Source of the DNA: an uncultured Lachnospiraceae bacterium
GTDB taxonomy: Bacteria; Bacillota; Clostridia; Lachnospirales; Lachnospiraceae
DNA: 46,024 bases
Direction: 5' to 3'
Assembly: GCA_905235435.1 (NCBI GenBank)
Contig: CAJOLD010000015.1
Span: 1 to 46,024 of the forward strand
Shown here: piece by piece, positions 41,951 through 46,024 of the stretch
Layout of the letters: the number at the start of each line of letters is the position of its first letter
Numbering within the stretch: position 1 is the first letter of the stretch
Program-made: the position numbers and the translations under genes
The notes under the pieces: model-generated
Database searches by the model: none
What the model saw: only the letters and a program-made list of their open reading frames with translations
What the model was told of the DNA's origin: nothing

Positions 41951-44779
41951 ATGCTTCAGATATCGAAAATATGTAAAGAATACAAGACCGGTACGCTTGT
42001 CCAGAAGGCTCTGGACAGCGTATCGCTTTCTTTTCGTGAAAATGAATTCGTTGCGATCCTGGGGCCCAGCGGCTCCGGGAAAACAACGCTGCTCAACGTC
42101 ATCGGCGGCCTTGACCACTGCGACAGCGGCACGCTGTCGATCGACGGCGTCCCGACAGACCGGTTTAAGAGCAGGGACTGGGACGCCTATCGGAATCACT
42201 CCGTGGGCTTTATCTTCCAGAGCTATAACCTGATCCCCCACCAGACGCTCCTTCGCAATGTGGAGCTCGCCATGACGCTGGCGGGCGCAGGCCGGAGCGA
42301 ACGGCGGCGCCGCGCGGCCGAGGAGCTTGACCGGGTCGGCCTTAAGGATCAGATGCACAAGAAGCCCTCCCAGCTCTCCGGCGGACAGATGCAGCGCGTG
42401 GCCATTGCCCGCGCGCTCGTCAACGATCCCACCATCGTGCTGGCGGACGAGCCGACAGGCGCCCTCGACAGCGAGACCGGCGAACAGGTCATGCAGCTTC
42501 TGCGGGAGGTCGCGCAGGACCATCTGGTCGTCATGGTCACCCACAATCCGGATCTGGCGGAGCGTTACGCGACGCGGATCATCCGCCTGAAGGACGGCCG
42601 GGTGATCAGTGACAGCGACCCCTTCGATCCGGAAGCATCCGCCAAAGAGGCGGCGCAGACCGATGCCGTGGGATCATCCGGCGAAGAGACATCAAAGCCC
42701 GCGAAGAAGCGCAGGCCCTCCATGTCCTTCCGGACGGCGCTCTCACTGTCCGTCTCCAATCTTCTGTCCAAGAAGACAAGGACCATCCTCGTCGCCTTCG
42801 CGGCGTCCATCGGCATCACCGGCATCGCGCTCATCCTCTCCCTCTCCACCGGCGCCCATGATTACATCCGGCGGATGGAGGAGGATGCCCTGAGCGAATA
42901 CCCGCTGCAGATCGCCTCATCGTCCTTCTCCATGGATTCCGCCATGGAGGCTTTTGCGGAAATGCAGAGCGCTTCGGACGAGAGCGCGGAGGATGGCGGC
43001 GTCCGTGAGCAGCAGGTGCTGGGCGGCATGCTGGCAGGCTCCGGGACCAACGACCTGAAGACTCTGAAGCGCTGGTTCGACAGCGGAAAGAGCGGGATCG
43101 GTGAGGTGACCAACAGCGTCGACTACAGCTACGGGATCAGCCCGCAGATCTATCTTAAGGAGGACGGGGGATACCGGCAGGTGAACCCGGACCAGACGAT
43201 GTCGTCCTTCGGCGTCTCTATGGACGACGACCTGACGGGCCTCATGTCGATGTGGCAGAGCAATGACGTCTTTTATATGCTCCCCGACAATGAGGATCTT
43301 TACCGGAATTCCTATACGCTGCTGGCCGGCAGCTGGCCTGAGGATTCCGGCAGCTGCGTGCTGGTCCTGATGCCCGGCGGCCAGGTCCCGGACTACCTTC
43401 TTTACACGATGGGCCTCAAGGACTTCTCAAAACTGGATCAGATGATCTATGACGTCAGGACCGGCAGCGCCGTCGATACCTCCGTGGACGAGTCGGTCGT
43501 CTACGATCCGGAGGACTTTCTGGGAATCAGCTTCCGGCTGCTCCCGGCGAACGCCCGCTTTGCGTACGACGAGTCCCTGGACGTCTGGTATGACCGCGCG
43601 GGGGACGATGATGTGATGACCGCGCTGCTTGACGAGGCGAAGGAGCTGACCATCTCCGGCGTCGTCATGCCGGGAAACAGCGACGGGATGGGCATCCTTA
43701 CCTTCGGGATCAATTATCTGCCTTCGATGATGGACGAGCTGCTGGATGAAGCGGCAGAAAGTCCCGCCGTCAAAGCGCAGCTGGAAGATCCCGAAAGGGA
43801 TATTCTCACCGGCAGCGCCTTCGGCGAAACAGACGCAGGCGATCCGGCGGGCATGCCGGATCTGATGGAGATCCATCCGGAGAAACTGCCGGAGGCCGTC
43901 TCCTTTGACTGGGACCGCCTGCCCGGATTCATGGATGAGTACGGATCCCTGTCCGCCAGGGATACCGTCCGGATCCTGAGGGAGCTTACCCGCACCGGCG
44001 AATCTCCCACCCTGCAGGAACTGTTCGATGAAGCGATCCCGGCTCTTATGGATCTCTTCTCGATCGATGAAAACAAGATCGGCGAAGTCATCTCCATGGA
44101 GATGGATGAGGCAAAGATGCAGGAGATGTACAGTGCCCGCGCCCAGGCCGCAAACGCGACCTTAAGCGGCAACCTGATCCGCCTCGGCTATGCCGACAGG
44201 GACGTGCCCAGCATGATCACCATCTATCCGAAGGATTTTGAGAGCAAGGACCAGGTCCTCGCCATCCTGGATGACTACAACAGCGCGATGGAGAAGAGCG
44301 GCCATCCCGATCAGGTGATCTCCTACACGGACTATGTCGGTTCTCTGATGTCTTCGGTGACGACGATCATTGACGTCATCACGTACGTGCTGATCGCGTT
44401 CGTCGCGGTCTCCCTGATCGTGTCCTCCATCATGATCGGGATCATCACCTACATCTCCGTCCTCGAGCGGAGAAAGGAGATCGGCATCCTGCGCGCGATG
44501 GGCGCTTCCCGCCGCAATGTCGCGCAGGTGTTCAACGCGGAGACCTTCATCATCGGCATCCTTGCCGGTACCTTCGGCATTCTGCTGACGCTGCTCTTCC
44601 TCATCCCGATCAACGCGGTGATCCACTCCTTTACGGATCAGCCCGTCTCGGCCTTCCTTCCGGCCGGATCGGCGGGGATCCTGATCCTCCTGTGCGTCAT
44701 CCTGAACCTGATCGGCGGTTTCATCCCCGCCCGGAAGGCATCGCGTCAGGATCCGGTCGAAGCGCTGCGGAGCGAATAA
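41951..44779 (+). CDS. ABC exporter with fused ATPase and FtsX/MacB-type permease
   Basis: A 942-residue fusion. The ATPase has Walker [10 protein letters not shown] (38-46), signature LSGGQ (142-146) and Walker [11 protein letters not shown] (161-170). The permease part starts with a basic stretch (KKTRT) and a membrane helix ([18 protein letters not shown]), followed by an extracellular region of roughly 500 residues, three C-terminal membrane helices and the FtsX-type cytoplasmic block [20 protein letters not shown]. This is the mechanotransmission/lipoprotein-release class (MacB, LolCDE-like), often used for peptide or envelope-stress export. Complete, with a strong terminator behind it. 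The substrate is unknown; the large external region may bind a partner. Confidence 0.9.
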   Translation: MLQISKICKEYKTGTLVQKALDSVSLSFRENEFVAILGPSGSGKTTLLNVIGGLDHCDSGTLSIDGVPTDRFKSRDWDAYRNHSVGFIFQSYNLIPHQTLLRNVELAMTLAGAGRSERRRRAAEELDRVGLKDQMHKKPSQLSGGQMQRVAIARALVNDPTIVLADEPTGALDSETGEQVMQLLREVAQDHLVVMVTHNPDLAERYATRIIRLKDGRVISDSDPFDPEASAKEAAQTDAVGSSGEETSKPAKKRRPSMSFRTALSLSVSNLLSKKTRTILVAFAASIGITGIALILSLSTGAHDYIRRMEEDALSEYPLQIASSSFSMDSAMEAFAEMQSASDESAEDGGVREQQVLGGMLAGSGTNDLKTLKRWFDSGKSGIGEVTNSVDYSYGISPQIYLKEDGGYRQVNPDQTMSSFGVSMDDDLTGLMSMWQSNDVFYMLPDNEDLYRNSYTLLAGSWPEDSGSCVLVLMPGGQVPDYLLYTMGLKDFSKLDQMIYDVRTGSAVDTSVDESVVYDPEDFLGISFRLLPANARFAYDESLDVWYDRAGDDDVMTALLDEAKELTISGVVMPGNSDGMGILTFGINYLPSMMDELLDEAAESPAVKAQLEDPERDILTGSAFGETDAGDPAGMPDLMEIHPEKLPEAVSFDWDRLPGFMDEYGSLSARDTVRILRELTRTGESPTLQELFDEAIPALMDLFSIDENKIGEVISMEMDEAKMQEMYSARAQAANATLSGNLIRLGYADRDVPSMITIYPKDFESKDQVLAILDDYNSAMEKSGHPDQVISYTDYVGSLMSSVTTIIDVITYVLIAFVAVSLIVSSIMIGIITYISVLERRKEIGILRAMGASRRNVAQVFNAETFIIGILAGTFGILLTLLFLIPINAVIHSFTDQPVSAFLPAGSAGILILLCVILNLIGGFIPARKASRQDPVEALRSE

Positions 44780-44789
44780 AGAACGCAAA

Positions 44790-44820
44790 AAAGGGACCTT
44801 GAAAAAGGTCCCTTTCTCTT
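44790..44820. terminator. bidirectional terminator between the ABC exporter and the hydrolase
   Basis: AAAGGGACC and GGTCCCTTT (11 or more pairs) enclose a short AT-rich loop. Thymine runs follow on both strands (CTCTT on plus, TTTTTTG on minus), serving both convergent genes. Confidence 0.8.
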
Positions 44821-44837
44821 ATCCTTATCCGGTGTCC

Positions 44838-45905
44838 TCAGGGCCTGCAGTTCCCGCAGGGATCGTAGCCGAGGGCGATCAGTTCTTCTCTTGTCATATC
44901 CGTATCCATGCGGTTTTTCGGATTCATGTTCCCGACGCTGTCACAGTACGGATAGTGGAATTTCATTGTGCTCGTGTTGCAGACGTAGGTGATCTCCCCG
45001 CCGCCCGCGCCGCCGGATGGGATCGACCGGACATTCTGCTCCGGCTCCCCGGATCCCGGCGTCCAGTCCTGCGACGGCTCCGCGTCAAACCAGACAGACG
45101 TCCCGTCCGAGTAAGCGGTCACCGTTCCCTGCAGATCGGTCCTGAAGAGGCCGATATCCCTCTCCCGAAGGCGCTCCAGCGTCTCCCCGGCAGGATGTCC
45201 GTAAGCGTTTCCGCTGCCGCAGCTGATCATCACAAAGGCGGGGGAAACGGCATCCAGAAACACGTCGGAGCTGGACGTTGCGCTGCCGTGGTGTCCGGCC
45301 ACATATACGTCCGCCGAAAGCGGCAGATCCCCCGCTGCCATATCGGCCTCGCTCTGCGACTGGGCGTCCCCGCTGATCAGGAACGCGGTATCGCCGTAGG
45401 TGACGCGGAAGACGAGCGACAGGTCGTTTTCCGTCTCATAGCCGCTGCCGGCAGGCCCGACCACCTGCACGACGGCTCCCCCGAGTTCACAGGTCCAGCC
45501 GAGCGGCGGGTGAAAAATGACCGCGCCGTTCGAGACGGCAGCCTCCGTAAAGGATCTGTACAGATCTCCCTCCCCGGGATAGGGAGGAACCAGCACCATA
45601 TCGCACCCGAAGACCTTGAGCGCGCCGATCAGGCCGCTCATGTGATCCTCGTCATAGTGCGAGACGGCCGCGTACGCAAGACGGTCCGGCACCAGTCCGC
45701 TGACCGCGCTCACAAGATAGGAGGAGGCTGCGCGTCCGCCGCCGTCGATCAGCATATACTGCCCGTCCGACTCCAGTAAAGCCTGTCCCTGGCCCACATC
45801 CAGCAGGTGCAGGGCAAACGGCTCCGCCCCCGCTTCGCACGGCAGCCATGCCAGCAGGAACGCAAACAGCAGCAGAGCCCGGATTTTTTTGCTTAGAGTA
45901 TTCAT
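44838..45905 (-). CDS. secreted ComEC/Rec2-like MBL hydrolase with C-terminal Cys module
   Basis: A 355-residue exported protein. A signal peptide ends near residue 27 (LPCEAGAE). The core is a metallo-beta-lactamase fold of the ComEC C-terminal type: FALHLLDVGQGQALL, HYDEDHMSGL and VYVAGHHGS are the recognisable blocks. The MBL motif has HxDxDH rather than HxHxDH, the usual form in this branch. Residues about 305-355 add an Ada-like module: FHYPYC (Cys321) and DPCGNC (Cys350, Cys353). Enzymes of this kind include secreted nucleases, but activity is inferred. A -10 box lies only seven bases before the ATG, and there is no clear ribosome binding site, so the mRNA may be nearly leaderless. Confidence 0.8.
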   Translation of the reverse strand: MNTLSKKIRALLLFAFLLAWLPCEAGAEPFALHLLDVGQGQALLESDGQYMLIDGGGRAASSYLVSAVSGLVPDRLAYAAVSHYDEDHMSGLIGALKVFGCDMVLVPPYPGEGDLYRSFTEAAVSNGAVIFHPPLGWTCELGGAVVQVVGPAGSGYETENDLSLVFRVTYGDTAFLISGDAQSQSEADMAAGDLPLSADVYVAGHHGSATSSSDVFLDAVSPAFVMISCGSGNAYGHPAGETLERLRERDIGLFRTDLQGTVTAYSDGTSVWFDAEPSQDWTPGSGEPEQNVRSIPSGGAGGGEITYVCNTSTMKFHYPYCDSVGNMNPKNRMDTDMTREELIALGYDPCGNCRP

Positions 45906-45912
45906 ACTTCGT

Positions 45913-45942
45913 ATTATATCTCAAAAGCAACTTCAATGTCCA
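45913..45942 (-). promoter_or_regulatory. predicted promoter of the secreted MBL hydrolase
   Basis: On the minus strand TGGACA (45937-45942) and TATAAT (45913-45918) are 18 bases apart. The -10 box is only seven bases from the ATG. Confidence 0.5.
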
Positions 45943-45987
45943 TTCTGCTCTGCTGCCGCCCGGCGGATCTTTTTCTGGGAGAAAGAA

Positions 45988-46015
45988 GCGATCACCCAGC
46001 GATCGCGATCGTCTT
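45988..46015. terminator. possible terminator hairpin at the right edge
   Basis: GCGATC pairs with GATCGC around a seven-base loop, followed by TTCTTTCTC on the minus strand and by a T-rich tract on the plus strand. It may end a gene beyond the window. The remaining 119 bases at this edge hold no gene that I can support. Confidence 0.4.
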
Positions 46016-46024
46016 TTTCTCAGG

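Noticed and set aside
1..46024. CRISPR array, insertion sequence, prophage, tRNA or rRNA
   Set aside because: No spaced direct repeats, transposase, integrase or phage genes and no RNA gene signatures were seen on reading.

Overview
This window is a gene-dense, GC-rich stretch of chromosome, most likely from a Clostridia member of the Lachnospiraceae type. The basis is marker-like gene content rather than a 16S gene: a type III glutamine synthetase beside an ANTAR regulator, an LL-diaminopimelate aminotransferase (DapL), a Flp/Tad-like pilin island with DUF5702 and DUF6382-type proteins, strong AGGAGG-like ribosome binding sites and sigma-A-like promoters. The GC-rich codon use creates very long spurious reading frames opposite the real genes. 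I see no rRNA, tRNA, CRISPR array, insertion sequence or prophage, and no gene-free stretch longer than 300 bases.

Left part (1-7.1 kb): the tail of a QueT-family transporter gene, a conserved membrane-anchored beta-propeller-like protein, a transglutaminase-like lipoprotein, murG with its own promoter and a bidirectional terminator, and a small leftward operon (metallo-beta-lactamase-fold hydrolase, rhomboid protease, HIT hydrolase). From 7.1 to 14.5 kb a tightly packed leftward operon encodes a Flp1-like pilin, a DUF5702 pseudopilin-like protein, two TadE-like proteins, an A24 prepilin peptidase, an FHA/DUF6382 membrane protein and a secreted, membrane-anchored VWA protein. It has its own promoter but no motor ATPase or platform genes, so it is either a satellite of a Tad system elsewhere or a separate surface apparatus. 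A divergent membrane-anchored C39-like cysteine peptidase gene follows.

Middle part (15.6-19.3 kb): a copper operon, csoR-copA-pncC, read from a promoter that overlaps two inverted repeats resembling CsoR operators. CopA carries a C-terminal CopZ-like domain preceded by an in-frame ribosome binding site and ATG, so one gene could make both a fused and a free copper chaperone. CsoR has a methionine-rich N-terminal extension.

Right part (19.3-41.5 kb): a large glutamine hub. Leftward: gltB, gltD, glnA (type I), an ANTAR regulator, dapL, pyrG, carA, carB and nagA, with no evident intrinsic terminator between genes until a strong one after nagA. Rightward: glnN (type III), asnB and glmS. Together these assimilate ammonia into glutamine and glutamate and spend it on pyrimidines, asparagine and amino sugars; five of the products (GltB, PyrG, CarA, AsnB, GlmS) are glutamine amidotransferases. 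The divergent gltB and glnN promoters are each followed, almost at the predicted transcription start, by a terminator-like hairpin with a related 5' arm, suggesting paired leader attenuation. Last come a small acidic membrane protein, an ABC exporter of the MacB/FtsX type and a secreted ComEC-like hydrolase ending in a cysteine module also found in one of the TadE-like proteins.
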